Assembly: GCA_963714455.1 (NCBI GenBank)
Contig: CAVQON010000013.1
Location: 96,640-160,639 of the forward strand
DNA: 64,000 bases
Reading direction: 5' to 3'
Origin: CAVQGZ01 sp963714455
GTDB lineage: Bacteria; Actinomycetota; Actinomycetes; Jiangellales; Jiangellaceae
The position numbers and the translations under genes are program-made. A model generated the notes under the pieces. It made no database searches, was not told the DNA's origin, and saw only the letters and a program-made list of their open reading frames with translations. The stretch's first letter is position 1; each line of letters begins with the position of its first letter. This document shows, in pieces, positions 17,967 through 27,010 of the stretch.

Positions 17967-18881
17967 TCAGACGCCGGCGACGTAGGCGGTGAGGAAGTGG
18001 ACGCCGTGGCGATCGAGGTTGCCGCGGGCGCGGTCGTAGTGCTCGGTGGTGCGGGGGTCGGCGTGGCGGGCCAGGATCTGCGCGTCGCGCAGCGGGACGC
18101 GGCGTCCAACGCGTTGGTGATCGCCGCGTGGCGCAGGGAGTGGGGGCTGATGTGGCGCGGGATCTTCGCAGTCGTCGCGATCCGAGTGACCATGCGGTAG
18201 GCGTCGCGCCGGTCGATCGGCTTGCCGGACACCGGGCGCAGCACCAGCGGCCCGGAGGTGCGCTGGCCCCGGCAGGCCTCCTGCACCCGCAGCACCGGCA
18301 CCGTGGGTGGCATGGTGGCTGGCTTGTTGCCCTTGCCGACCAGGTGCAGCACCCGGTGCCCGCGCAGGGTGTCGGCGTAGTGCTCGATACGTACGGCGGC
18401 GGCCTCGGATGCCCGCAGCGCGTTGATGCCGAGCAGGAAGGCCAGGGCGCCGTGGTGCACGCTGATGGTCTGGGCCACTTGCAGGAAGCGGATCAGCTCC
18501 GAGCCGGTCCAGTCCCTGGGTGCGGGACTCGTCACGCTGCACCTTCGGCAGCCGCGCATACACCGCGGGGTCGGCGGTGATCAGCCCGTCGACGTGGGCG
18601 AAGCGGAAGAAGCCCCGCACGCCGTGCATCATCGTGACCACGGAGGAGTCCGTCAGCCCCCGCGCCCCGAGACTGCGGATGTAGAGCTCGACGTGGGCCC
18701 GCTGGATCCCGACCAGCGGGTCCAACCCATGGCTCTCGCACCAGCCGAACCACTCCCGCAGCTGGAAGGCGTACAAGGCGTGAGTCCGCCCGGAGTAGCG
18801 CGCCAAGAAAGACACCGCCGCCAACTGGGCGGTCGACATCCGCGACGGCCGAAACGGCAGCAAGGTCGTTGACGCGGACAT
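17967..18881 (-). pseudogene. Tyrosine recombinase, copy 1 (two frameshifts)
   Basis: Homologous throughout to the intact copy at 33790-34704. The N-terminal half reads in frame to RTQGLDRL. The core (ELIRFLQVAQT... to HSLRHAAITNALDA) lies one frame over, and the end (VPLRDAQILARHADPRTTEHY) is back in the first frame. Two compensating indels therefore split it. The catalytic Arg, HxxR, His and Tyr codons are all still present. Confidence 0.85.
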
Positions 18882-19014
18882 GGCGTCACCTCATACGGCG
18901 ACCTGACAACGGCCCAGACCTCGCCCACCGCCGACACGGCCAGGCACCCGGACCAGCCGACGATAGCCCCGATCCGCAGCCCGTGAGCTGCGTCCGCGGG
19001 TGCCGGTATGACGC
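18882..19014 (+). repeat. Recombinase-associated element, copy 1
   Basis: The ~130 bp upstream of recombinase copy 1 are nearly identical to those upstream of copies 2 and 3 (21862-21994, 34705-34837) and similar to 41765-41893. It contains ACACGGCCAGGCAC, GACGATAGCCCCGATC and ends in GCGTCCGCGGGTGCCGGTAT then GACGC, a worn version of the hairpin core. Confidence 0.7.
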
Positions 19015-19311
19015 GGGGCCCGGCTTGGTCGCTCCGGTAGCGCGGCAACGTCCCGACATGCCGATGATCGAGCAGTGGCAGGTGCATCCTCCCGAGCCGG
19101 CGCCGGACGCAGCACGTCGTTTTGGCCAGTCGATGCCACTTGTGAACAGGCTCCAGGGCCGGACTCGTGGTCATGGACTTGCGCTGGCTCAATACCGCTG
19201 TGGTGCTTCGAGACGTGCGGTGTCCTTCGGCCCGCTCGAAACACAGACCCGCGCCACGCCGACGACCCGGCCATCCCTCCCGCCGCAACTGGCCCGGAGA
19301 AGCCTCTTGCC

Positions 19312-19554
19312 GACTCCGTGTACGTCCGCGGCGCCAGGGCCCTGCATCTGCTGCGTGAACAGTTGGGTCATGACGCCTTCTTCGCCTTCGTCCAGGTATC
19401 GATGGAAGACAACGCGCACAGCAACGTCACCACGCAGCTGTTCATGGACACCGCATAGGCCTACGCCGTCGACGATCTCCAGGCGATCTTCGACACCTGG
19501 CTCTTCGAGCCGACACCGCCCTCGTTGGACCCTGAACGCTTGCTTCCCACGTAG
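19312..19554 (+). pseudogene. M1-family aminopeptidase C-terminal fragment
   Basis: DSVYVRGARALHLLREQLG, DDAFF-like HDAFFAFVQ, then EDNAHSNVTTQLFMDTA, a TAG at 19456-19458, then AYAVDDLQAIFDTWLFEPT. This is the end of the helical region of M1 peptidases (compare YxxGAxxLHxLR and LFDxWLF). The N-terminal catalytic domain is absent and the in-frame stop confirms decay. Confidence 0.6.
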
Positions 19555-19680
19555 AGCGGCCCGAGCGCCCGGATCTGGCCGCGATGAGCACGGCACTCCG
19601 TCTTGCGCTCATGGCCGCCCTGAGGGCGACCGTCCCGCAACCTGCCCTGCAAGTGCATCCCGATAAACATCCCCGAGTGC

Positions 19681-19693
19681 TACCGTTTCGGTA
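19681..19693 (+). promoter_or_regulatory. Palindromic operator at the RHH-MazF start codon
   Basis: TACCG-TTT-CGGTA is a perfect 5-bp inverted repeat whose last base is the A of the antitoxin ATG. RHH antitoxins autoregulate by binding such repeats. The position implies binding over the start of a very short or absent leader. Confidence 0.5.
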
Positions 19694-19929
19694 TGACCAC
19701 GCAGATCGCTATCCGCCTTCCCGACGACCTTGTCGAGTTCCTCGATGACCTCGTCAAGAACGGCGGTGCCGCCAGCCGGGCAGCCGCAGTCGCCCGGGCC
19801 CTGGAACGCGAGCGCCGCCGCCAGACGGCCGAGCGCGACGCTGCGATCCTGGCCCGCTCCGGTGCCGATGCGGACATGGACCGCCTCGCCCGCCACGCCG
19901 CGCACACACCGATAGACGATCTCGACTGA
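19693..19929 (+). CDS. Ribbon-helix-helix antitoxin (MazE-like)
   Basis: 78 residues. TTQIAIRLPDDLVEFLDDLV forms the RHH strand and first helix, ASRAAAVARALERERRRQ the second, and ADMDRLARHAAHTPIDDLD is a C-terminal tail. The final TGA overlaps the toxin ATG by one base (TGATG). Partner of the MazF-like toxin that follows. Confidence 0.85.
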   Translation: MTTQIAIRLPDDLVEFLDDLVKNGGAASRAAAVARALERERRRQTAERDAAILARSGADADMDRLARHAAHTPIDDLD

Positions 19930-20228
19930 TGCGCCCCATCCACATCGCCCACCTCGACAAGTCCCGTCCGGTCCTGGTCCTCACCCGCCAGACCGTCCGC
20001 CCACACCTGAGCCGCGTGACTGTCGCGCCGATCACGACCACCGTTCGCGGCCTGTCCACCGAGGTGCCCGTCGGTCCCGGCAACGGGCTCGACCACGACA
20101 GCGTCGTCAGCTGCGACAACATCGTCACGGTTCCCGTCGATGCGCTCGGCCGCCAACTCGGCTACCTACTGACCGACCAGGAACCCGCGCTCAGCGACGC
20201 GATCCGCACCGCGTTCGATCTGTGGTGA
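19929..20228 (+). CDS. MazF/PemK-like endoribonuclease toxin
   Basis: 99 residues. RPIHIAHLDKSRPVLVLTRQ, SRVTVAPITTTVRGLSTEV and DSVVSCDNIVTVPVDALGRQ are the SH3-like barrel blocks of MazF. The first block is shorter than usual (no GDI/WxV stretch; HLDKSRPVLV). By family it cuts RNA at short sequences. Intact. Confidence 0.85.
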   Translation: MRPIHIAHLDKSRPVLVLTRQTVRPHLSRVTVAPITTTVRGLSTEVPVGPGNGLDHDSVVSCDNIVTVPVDALGRQLGYLLTDQEPALSDAIRTAFDLW

Positions 20229-20327
20229 GGCATCACCACGAAGCAGACACCAACGCTCACATCTGCCGCATGTAGTGCGTTTCTGATCGTGCCGCGAGTA
20301 GCCCAACAGGCGGCGGAGTGGGGCAGG

Positions 20328-20591
20328 TTAGGCGGATCGTTCGTGGTCGAGTCGCTCCAGGATCCAGGCACGGACGAGCGTCGAGGCGGGCAAGTGCTTG
20401 GCGGCGGCAACTCTTTGGACCTCTGCCTCTTCGTCGGCGCTGAGTCGGACGGAGTACACCTTCTGGCGGTTCGGTCGGCGGCCGGTCGTGCCGGCCGGGT
20501 AGGCCGCGTCCTTGGTCTGTTCGGATTCGCGGCGGAGCTGCTCGGCACGTGCTGGGTCAATCGTCTTGGCCATCGTCGTCTCCTTGCTCAT
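20328..20591 (-). CDS. Antitoxin of a BrnT-like pair
   Basis: 87 residues (alternative ATG 20573). The N-terminal half is charged (ARAEQLRRESEQ, TTGRRPNRQK). The C-terminal half is KVYSVRLSADEEAEVQRVAAAKHLPASTLVRAWILERL, a ribbon-helix-helix placed at the C-terminus. It follows and overlaps the toxin gene by 35 bp, so the toxin is translated first, as in BrnTA. Confidence 0.7.
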   Translation of the reverse strand: MSKETTMAKTIDPARAEQLRRESEQTKDAAYPAGTTGRRPNRQKVYSVRLSADEEAEVQRVAAAKHLPASTLVRAWILERLDHERSA

Positions 20592-20868
20592 ACAGTCTGA
20601 TGTCCGCTCCGGTTGAGGGCCAGGCGTTGATGCCGTGCAGGTCGCCGTCGAGGTCGCGGTAGGCGATCACGACCAGCACCCGACCGGCGGATCGGGAGTG
20701 GCCGATGAACCGTGACGCTCCCATCCGAGACTTGGGGTCGGGTTCGAACGCGAGGAGGTCCTCGTCGTCCATCACCTCCTGAGCCCATGTCGGTTCGATG
20801 CCGACGCCGTCGGGGTACCGGTCGCCGCGGGAGCGGATGTAGGCGGTGGCGTCGTTGCTCCACTGCAT
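20557..20868 (-). CDS. BrnT-like toxin
   Basis: 103 residues from MQWSNDATAYIRSR. WAQEVMDDEDLLAFEPDPKS, SRFIGHSRSAGRVLVVIAYR and DLDGDLHGINAWPS follow the BrnT scheme (ED..AF..DP, then IG.S..GR.L.V.Y, then a final polar strand), though the terminal ARR motif is replaced by NAWPS. First gene of a two-gene unit with the RHH antitoxin. BrnT-type toxins are RelE-fold RNases; function here is inferred from layout plus motif order. Confidence 0.6.
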   Translation of the reverse strand: MQWSNDATAYIRSRGDRYPDGVGIEPTWAQEVMDDEDLLAFEPDPKSRMGASRFIGHSRSAGRVLVVIAYRDLDGDLHGINAWPSTGADIRLYEQGDDDGQDD

Positions 20869-20949
20869 CGATTCGCCCACACTCGCAGCCTACTCCGCGT
20901 CGGACGATGTAGTACGCGATCCTGGACATGACGTCCTGGCCGTCCTCGC

Positions 20950-21861
20950 TCACACGCCGGCGACGTAGGCGGTGAGGAAGTGGACGCCGTGGCGATCGAG
21001 GTTTGCCGCGGGCGCGGTCGTCGTGCTCGGTGGTGCGGGGGTCGGCGTGGCGGGTCAGGATCTGGGCGTCGCGCAGGGGGACGCCGGCGTCAAGGGCGTT
21101 GGTGATCGCGGCATGGCGCAGGGAGTGCGGGCTGATGTGGCGCGGGATCCTGGCGGTGGTCGCGATCCGAATGACCATGCGGTAGGCGTCGCGACGGGTG
21201 ATCGGCTTCCCGGACACCGGGCGCAGCACCAGCGGCGGAGGTGCGCTGGCCGCGGCAAGCCTCCAGGATCCGCAACACGGGCACCGTGATCGGCATGGTG
21301 GCCGGCTTGTTGCCCTTGCCGACCAGGTGCAGCACCCGGTGCCCGCGCAGGGTGTCGGCATAGTGCTCGATATGCACGGCCGCGGCCTCCGACGCGCGCA
21401 GGGCGTTGATCCCCAGCAGGTAGGCCAAGGCGCCGTGGTGCACGCTGATGGTTTGGACGACCTGCAGGAAGCGGATCAGCTCGAGTCGGTCCAGTCCCTG
21501 GGTGCGGGACTCGTCGCGCTGCACCTTCGGCAGCCGCGCATACACGGCTGGTCAGCGGTGGTCATCCCATCGACGTGCGCGAAGCGGAAGAACCCGCGGA
21601 CCCCGTGCATCATCGTGACGACGGAGGAGTCCTCAGCCCCCGCGCGCCCAAACTGCGGATATCCAGCTCGAGGTGGGCCCGTTGGATCCCGACCAGCGGG
21701 TCCAGCCCATGGCTCTCGCACCAGCCGAACCACTCCCTCAACTGGAAGGCGTACAAGGCGTGGGTCCGCCCGGAGTACCTGGCCAAGAACGACACCGCCG
21801 CCAACTGGGCGGTCGACATCCGCGACGGCCGGAACGGCAGCAGGGTCGTTGAAGCGGACAT
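20950..21861 (-). pseudogene. Tyrosine recombinase, copy 2 (inactivated)
   Basis: Same gene as at 33790-34704. It needs at least four frame changes: after HLELDIRSLGARGL, after FAHVDGMTTAD, around GQRTSA, and after DRARG near the 3' end. The nucleophile motif reads TTEHDDR instead of TTEHYDR, so the active-site tyrosine is lost as well. Confidence 0.85.
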
Positions 21862-21994
21862 GGCGTCACCTCACACGGCGACCTGACAACGGCCCAGACC
21901 TCGCCCGCCGCCGACACGGCCAGGCACCCGGACCCGCCGACGCTAGCCCCGATCCACATCCCGTGAACTGCGTCCGCAGGCGGCGATAGGACGC
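21862..21994 (+). repeat. Recombinase-associated element, copy 2
   Basis: Upstream of recombinase copy 2. It ends with a clean hairpin core: GCGTCC (21970-21975), 13 nt GCAGGCGGCGATA, GGACGC (21989-21994). The preceding ACACGGCCAGGCACCCGGAC and GACGCTAGCCCCGATCC match the elements at 18882 and 34705. Confidence 0.75.
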
Positions 21995-22143
21995 ACCCGT
22001 TCGTGCAACCGGCCTGGAGTTGGAACGTGGAGAACCGCACCCTCAGGCGGATGGTGCAGGTGATCGGCGGACGCCGCGCAGATGGGCCTTCGGCCCTGCC
22101 GGAGAGGTAGGTAGCAGCGCAGCATCAGTATCGGAGGGGGCTG

Positions 22144-22944
22144 GTGGTCATGGCCGGGATCTCGGTGCGCGGCTTGGATGCCTTGGGTCAGGTGTTGACG
22201 GGCGAGGCGCAGCATCTGGCGGAGGTGATGCGCACGATCGAGGACGTGAGTCCTCGGGCGGTCGGGGTCTGGGATGTCGGCGAGACCATGGCCCATGTCG
22301 GGGCTGGGCCCGGCCACGCGCTCGCCGTGATCCGTGGTGAGGTCGCCCCGGTCTCGATGGACGACGTCGGGGAGCACAACGCCGCCCAGCTGGCTGGCGA
22401 CCCGCAGCGGGACCCGCAGGTGCTCGCTGGGCGCCTGGAGGCCGGGACACGGGATCTCGTCGCCTACGCCCGCGAGGTCGATGGTGATCCGCTGGTGACC
22501 CCGTTCACCGGCGTGGAGGTTCCCCTGTCGGCGGTGCTGGGTCTGATGCTGGCTGAGCTACTGGTGCACGGCTTCGACATCACCCGGGCCACTGCTCGGC
22601 CGTGGGTCATCGACCCGGACTCCGCGGCGCTGGCCGTCACGACTCAGCGCGCGTTCATGCCCTTCTCGCTGCGGCCCGAGGCCGCCGAGCTGGTGCTGGC
22701 TGTGGATCTACGGATCCGCCGTACCGACCCGGTCATCGTGGTCGTCGGTGCGGGCACGGTCAGGATCGAGCCGGCCGACACCCAAGCAGTGGACTTCCAC
22801 TACTCGGCCGACGCCTGGGCGCACCTGCTGGTCGGCTTCCACCGCATCCCGGTTTGGCAACCCTTCCTGCGCGGTCAGCTCGCCGTCTGGGGCCGCCGGG
22901 TCTGGCGCGTCAACGACTTCGCCAACGCCTTCAGGTCCTTCTGA
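22144..22944 (+). CDS. Mycothiol-dependent maleylpyruvate isomerase-like (DinB) protein
   Basis: 266 residues. The N-terminal four-helix DinB/MDMPI domain shows metal-ligand candidates in VGETMAHVGAGPGHAL and AELLVHGFDITRAT. The C-terminal ~90 residues (VIVVVGAGTVRIEPADT, DFHYSADAWAHLLVGFHR) resemble the SCP2-like tail. Such proteins use mycothiol in small-molecule chemistry in actinobacteria; the reaction here is unknown. GTG 22144 has GGAGGGGG just upstream; ATG 22150 is the alternative. Confidence 0.75.
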   Translation: MVMAGISVRGLDALGQVLTGEAQHLAEVMRTIEDVSPRAVGVWDVGETMAHVGAGPGHALAVIRGEVAPVSMDDVGEHNAAQLAGDPQRDPQVLAGRLEAGTRDLVAYAREVDGDPLVTPFTGVEVPLSAVLGLMLAELLVHGFDITRATARPWVIDPDSAALAVTTQRAFMPFSLRPEAAELVLAVDLRIRRTDPVIVVVGAGTVRIEPADTQAVDFHYSADAWAHLLVGFHRIPVWQPFLRGQLAVWGRRVWRVNDFANAFRSF

Positions 22945-22981
22945 CCACCCAGGCTGCAACGCACTCATTGCGACTCGCGGT

Positions 22982-23020
22982 GCGTCCACAGGCGGAGTGA
23001 CACGGCCGCAAGCGGTAGCT
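22982..23020 (+). repeat. Hairpin-repeat family, variant copy
   Basis: GCGTCCACAGGCGGAGTGAC then ACGGCCGCAAGCGGTAGC. The left half matches the core of the family; the right half resembles the long variant at 38250-38308 (GGAGTGACACGGCCGC). It directly follows the MDMPI-like gene. Confidence 0.55.
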
Positions 23021-23147
23021 CGGTGTCGCCGGTGGTGGGGCCGTTCGCACTCGTACTGTCGCAGCGAGCCGTGTCTGCGGATCACGTCACGGCGAACCAG
23101 GTGCGCAGCATCCGAGCGAACAGGACCCCCTGGGAGGGCGGAGGGCG

Positions 23148-23393
23148 TCAGCGGATCCCGGCTTGCCGGCGTGCTGCTATGACGTCGGCTTGACGGTCCG
23201 GGGGCAGCAGGTCGACTCGTAGCCCCGGTGCGAGTGGTCCGTATCGTTGGAGGTCGTCGAGGGCTTGCTGGTGGTCGGTGGTCGCGCGCCGGTCGAGCCA
23301 GCCCCCGACGAGGGCCCAGCTGGCGATGGTGGCCAGCAGTCCTGCCACGATGATTGCGGCGGCGACGACGTTGAGGGCGGTGCTGCCGGTCAT
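23148..23393 (-). CDS. Small single-pass membrane protein
   Basis: 81 residues: MTGSTALNVVAAAIIVAGLL begins one transmembrane helix (~7-30), followed by a charged cytosolic or external tail with LDDLQRYGPLAPGLRVDLLP. No family recognised. It lies 19 bp downstream of the ScyD/ScyE-like gene in the same direction, so probably co-transcribed. Confidence 0.5.
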   Translation of the reverse strand: MTGSTALNVVAAAIIVAGLLATIASWALVGGWLDRRATTDHQQALDDLQRYGPLAPGLRVDLLPPDRQADVIAARRQAGIR

Positions 23394-23412
23394 GGCGCTG
23401 CGTGGCGCGCCG

Positions 23413-24513
23413 TCACGGGGTGACCGTGGTGAGGGTGCCGGACTCGAACACGTTGAAGGCCACGAGCAGCCGTCCGCGGGTCCACTCCAGCGCAGCCGGG
23501 GCGGGAAGCTCAGCGATGGTGACCGGGCCGGAAGGGGTGACCCGTGAGACGCGGTTGGCGAACAGCTCGGTGGCGTACACCGTCCCTCGGGGGGAGACGG
23601 CCACGTCGGTGGCACCCAGCAGCCCACCCCCGAGCAGGCTCGTCCGGCCGGTGAACCGGTCGACGGTGTAGACCGAGCCGCGGGCACCGAGGCTCGGGTC
23701 CTCCGGGCCGCCGGGCAGCGTCGACACGACCAGGGTGCGGCCACGGACCTCGACGTCGGTCGGGACCGGCTCGAAGACGTAGGTCTGTCCCTCGCACTCG
23801 GGCAGGCCCAGCGACTCGGTGAAGAACCCGGCCGGCGGGGTGGCCGGCTGGGGCGGCAGCACGGCGACGGTGCTGACCCTGCCTTGCCGGTCCACCCGCA
23901 GGATGGCGTTGGCGGCGGCGTCGGCGACGTAGGTGCCGGTGGCGGTGACGGCGATGGCGTACGGGTTGCTCTCGGCGATGTCCGCGCCGGTGTAGACGGC
24001 AGGCGGTAGCTGCGCCTCCGGTGGAGCGTCCGGTGGGGTGTTCTGCCGCAGCGTCTCCCACGCGGTGACGCATTCCTGGGACGCTTCGACCAGGCCGTAG
24101 GTGTTCACCTGGTCGGGGTTCGCCTGCTTCTCGTAGGCCAGCAGGTCGGCCAGCACGTCCTGCCGGCCCGACCGCGTCTGGCGCTTCAGCAGCGACCCCT
24201 GATCCCCGCTGATGGTGTAGACGATGGTTCCGGCGACGCCGTGGGCCGCGGCGACCACCGGCTCCCCCAAGACGACCTCGCTCACCTCACCCGAGGTGGA
24301 CACGTGGGAGACCGCACCCCGAAACGTCTCGGCCACCAGGGTGGTGCCCCGAGGGTCGATGTCGATCGCCAATGGGCCGACCAGCCCGTCGACGATCGGC
24401 TCGTCGATCCCGGCAGCGGCCGCCGGTCCGACCCCCAGACCGGCCAGGCTGACAACCCCAGCTGTGGTAGCAGCCAGTAGCCGTCTCGCGGTCGTCGTGC
24501 ATGTGCGTGTCAT
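23413..24513 (-). CDS. Secreted ScyD/ScyE-like beta-propeller protein
   Basis: 366 residues. A Sec signal is clear: basic MTRTCTTTARR, hydrophobic core LLAATTAGVVSLAGLGVGPA, cleavage near AAA-G. The mature part has repeated strands of NHL/SMP-30 type (GPLAIDIDPRGTTLVAET, NPYAIAVTATGTYVADAAAN, GATDVAVSPRGTVYATEL), as in ScyD/ScyE family propellers. AAGGGA precedes the ATG. Function unknown; extracellular. Confidence 0.8.
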   Translation of the reverse strand: MTRTCTTTARRLLAATTAGVVSLAGLGVGPAAAAGIDEPIVDGLVGPLAIDIDPRGTTLVAETFRGAVSHVSTSGEVSEVVLGEPVVAAAHGVAGTIVYTISGDQGSLLKRQTRSGRQDVLADLLAYEKQANPDQVNTYGLVEASQECVTAWETLRQNTPPDAPPEAQLPPAVYTGADIAESNPYAIAVTATGTYVADAAANAILRVDRQGRVSTVAVLPPQPATPPAGFFTESLGLPECEGQTYVFEPVPTDVEVRGRTLVVSTLPGGPEDPSLGARGSVYTVDRFTGRTSLLGGGLLGATDVAVSPRGTVYATELFANRVSRVTPSGPVTIAELPAPAALEWTRGRLLVAFNVFESGTLTTVTP

Positions 24514-24616
24514 GGTGTGTCCCTTCTCGGATCTGAGGTGTAGGCCGAGCACAACCCGCGCCTGGCCCGAGCCAGCGCGGTATCCCGACCACGCTGGCCC
24601 AGCCTGTTTGGTGCGT

Positions 24617-25123
24617 TCAGGCGCCGGCGACGAAGCTGGCGATGTACAGGACCGGGGTGGCGGCGACCACTATCGCGACGACCACGAGCCCGACGATGCC
24701 GAAGCCGCGGGCGGCCCCGGTCTGCGGCGCCGTGTCCTTGGTGAGGCCGGCCATCCAGGCTGCTGCCGCGCCGAAGATCGCTGGTGCACCGCTCCAGAAG
24801 AACGGCAGGGTGAGCAACGCGAAGGAGCCCAGGACCATGGCACCGATCCGGGCCTTGGCGGGGTCTCGGCGCAGCGGCAGGGCAATGGCCAGCGCGACGA
24901 TGAGCGCGATCCCGCCGTAGAGGGCGATGCCGTTGATGCTGTCGACCGGGCCCTCCGCCCGGTACGGGTCCTCGCCGGACACGTTGAAGACGAAGTCGGC
25001 TGTCTGGAACGCGAGGCCAAGGACTGTGGTGAGCAGGAACACGGTTGCCAGCAGCGCGGGTCCGGAGATGCGCCGGCGTTGGCCCACTGCAGTCGATGCG
25101 GTCGAGTCGGTCGATGCGGTCAT
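24617..25123 (-). CDS. Four-helix integral membrane protein, unknown function
   Basis: 168 residues from MTASTDST. Hydrophobic segments near 24-46, 67-88, 95-118 and 144-166; RRDPAKARIGAMVLGSFALL is the best-conserved-looking stretch. No family assigned. It is divergent from the sensor kinase, with ~185 bp between starts, so it is a candidate target of that system. Confidence 0.6.
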   Translation of the reverse strand: MTASTDSTASTAVGQRRRISGPALLATVFLLTTVLGLAFQTADFVFNVSGEDPYRAEGPVDSINGIALYGGIALIVALAIALPLRRDPAKARIGAMVLGSFALLTLPFFWSGAPAIFGAAAAWMAGLTKDTAPQTGAARGFGIVGLVVVAIVVAATPVLYIASFVAGA

Positions 25124-25309
25124 GGGTGGTGCCTCCACGTTCGGTCCCAGCGGATCCGGGGTGCGCCGTCAGCCTGGCACCGGCGCTGTCCCGGGGGCCA
25201 GATCCCAGACATCCCGCTGGATCCCGATGGTTCCCGCCGGTTCCCGCTGATGTCCCGAGCCGTGGCCAAGGCATACCGGTGTGCCGAGTCCATGGCCCAT
25301 CATGGGGCG

Positions 25310-27010
25310 ATGACCGCCCTTGCCCCTGCGCGCTCAGGGGTCCCGCGCGTGGTCTACGCCGCTGCTGGGGCGACCACGATCGGGCTGCTGCCCGTCTTCG
25401 CGGGTTTCAACCAAGACCTGCCGACGGGGGCCCTGTTCTGCGCGGGCTGGCCCGCGCTTGGGCTGGCCGCCGCCGTGCTGCTGGACCGTGAGCCCGGAAG
25501 TCGGATCGGTCGCACGATGGTTGTCCTTGCCATGCTTCCCGCGGCACTGGTGCTGGCGGCGCTCCTGCTAGCCGATGGCCGGTGGGCGTGGGATCCGCTG
25601 GAACGTGTGGGTGAGCGCAGCGCCGTCCTGCTGGTCCTGGTGACGCTCGTCGCGCTCGGGTGGGCGATGGGCCTTCCCGCTGATCGGATGTCCCGACGCC
25701 GACTGGCCTGGTTCCTGCTGTGGTCATGCGTCCTGATGGCCGCCGTGACTGCCGTGTCCTTGCTGGCCTCGTCGCAGACCCTGGCCGTGGTGACGACCCT
25801 GGGGATCTGGGCGATCGCCGCGTTGGTGCTCCGACTGGCCACAACGAGTGAGTTCCGTCCTGTCGAGGAACCGGTGATGGATGCCGCTGTTCCTCTTGCT
25901 GCACTGCTGATCGGTGCTGCCGCGGCCCTCGTGGTCCGAGCGGGGGGGTTGCGCTCCGGCATCCCGTTCCCCGAGATGTCGGCGGCGTTCGCGGCGGTGA
26001 TCGCCGCCGCCCTGGCCTGGCCGGCAGCCCTGTGGCTGCGGCGCACCTTCCTGGAGCGCAGGTACGGCAGTGGCGCCCTGACCCCCGCCGACATGGCTGC
26101 TCTGACGGCGGATCTGAGCCCTCAGGCGGACCCCCGAGAACTGCTCGGCAAGGCAGCCACCATGATCAAGGCGGCCACCGGTCACTCGGGGGCACAGCTG
26201 GTGATCGGGGCCGAGCCCTTCGACCCGCTGGCCGGCTGGATCGCCTACCCGCTCGATGTGGGCGGGAACCGGGTAGGCGTCCTGGCGATCCAGCCGAACA
26301 ACCCCGAGGGTCCCGAACCCCACCAGGACCGGGTCCTCCTCCAGATGCTGCCGACCGTGGCACTGATGACCCGGGCGGTCGACTTGGCGGTCAGGGCGGA
26401 GCTGGCGCGTCGCGACGTCGCGCGCCAGCGGGATCAAGAGAGGTCTCGCATCCTCGGAGACCTGCATGACGGCGTCGGCCCGCAGCTGGCGGGGTTGAGC
26501 ATGGCCGTGCAGGCCGAGTTCCGCAGGAGCCCGACGCCCCTGCTGGAGTCACTGGCCTCAGAGCTGGCGAGTGCCCGCGGCGACCTGCGCCGTATCGTCT
26601 CAGGATTGACCCCCTCTGCCCTTCAGGACACCGACCTGGAAGTAGCACTGGCCAAGCTCGTCACCTCCTTCGCCGCCGCGGACTGCCAGGTGGTGCTCGA
26701 GACCCAGCTGAGTGCGGGGCTGGACCCAGATGTGGCCGTGGCCGTCTACCGGTCAGTCGCCGAAGGCGTCGCCAACGCGCTGCGCCACGGCCGCGCCGAG
26801 CACGTCACCGTTCGAGTCACCGCCGCAGACAGCGGCGCAATCCACGTCGACGTCCTCGATGACGGCGCCGGCGGGCCGATCGTGCCGGGGGTGGGCCTGA
26901 GCTCCCTGCAAAGGCGCGCCGAGAACCTCGGTGGACGGCTATCGATCAGATCGAATCCGCCCACAGGTGTGCACCTGCATCTCGAACTGCCGACGGAGGC
27001 GGTCGCATGA
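25310..27010 (+). CDS. NarL/DesK-type sensor histidine kinase
   Basis: 566 residues. About eight hydrophobic helices fill the first ~240 residues; a GAF-like region follows (ELLGKAATMIKAATGHSG). The HisKA_3 box is DLHDGVGPQLAGL with phospho-acceptor His386. The ATPase domain has EGVANALRHG (N-box) and VDVLDDGAGG, VGLSSLQRRAENLGG (G-boxes). ATG 25310 follows GGGGCG; ATG 25292 is also possible. It overlaps its response regulator by 4 nt. Confidence 0.9.
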   Translation: MTALAPARSGVPRVVYAAAGATTIGLLPVFAGFNQDLPTGALFCAGWPALGLAAAVLLDREPGSRIGRTMVVLAMLPAALVLAALLLADGRWAWDPLERVGERSAVLLVLVTLVALGWAMGLPADRMSRRRLAWFLLWSCVLMAAVTAVSLLASSQTLAVVTTLGIWAIAALVLRLATTSEFRPVEEPVMDAAVPLAALLIGAAAALVVRAGGLRSGIPFPEMSAAFAAVIAAALAWPAALWLRRTFLERRYGSGALTPADMAALTADLSPQADPRELLGKAATMIKAATGHSGAQLVIGAEPFDPLAGWIAYPLDVGGNRVGVLAIQPNNPEGPEPHQDRVLLQMLPTVALMTRAVDLAVRAELARRDVARQRDQERSRILGDLHDGVGPQLAGLSMAVQAEFRRSPTPLLESLASELASARGDLRRIVSGLTPSALQDTDLEVALAKLVTSFAAADCQVVLETQLSAGLDPDVAVAVYRSVAEGVANALRHGRAEHVTVRVTAADSGAIHVDVLDDGAGGPIVPGVGLSSLQRRAENLGGRLSIRSNPPTGVHLHLELPTEAVA

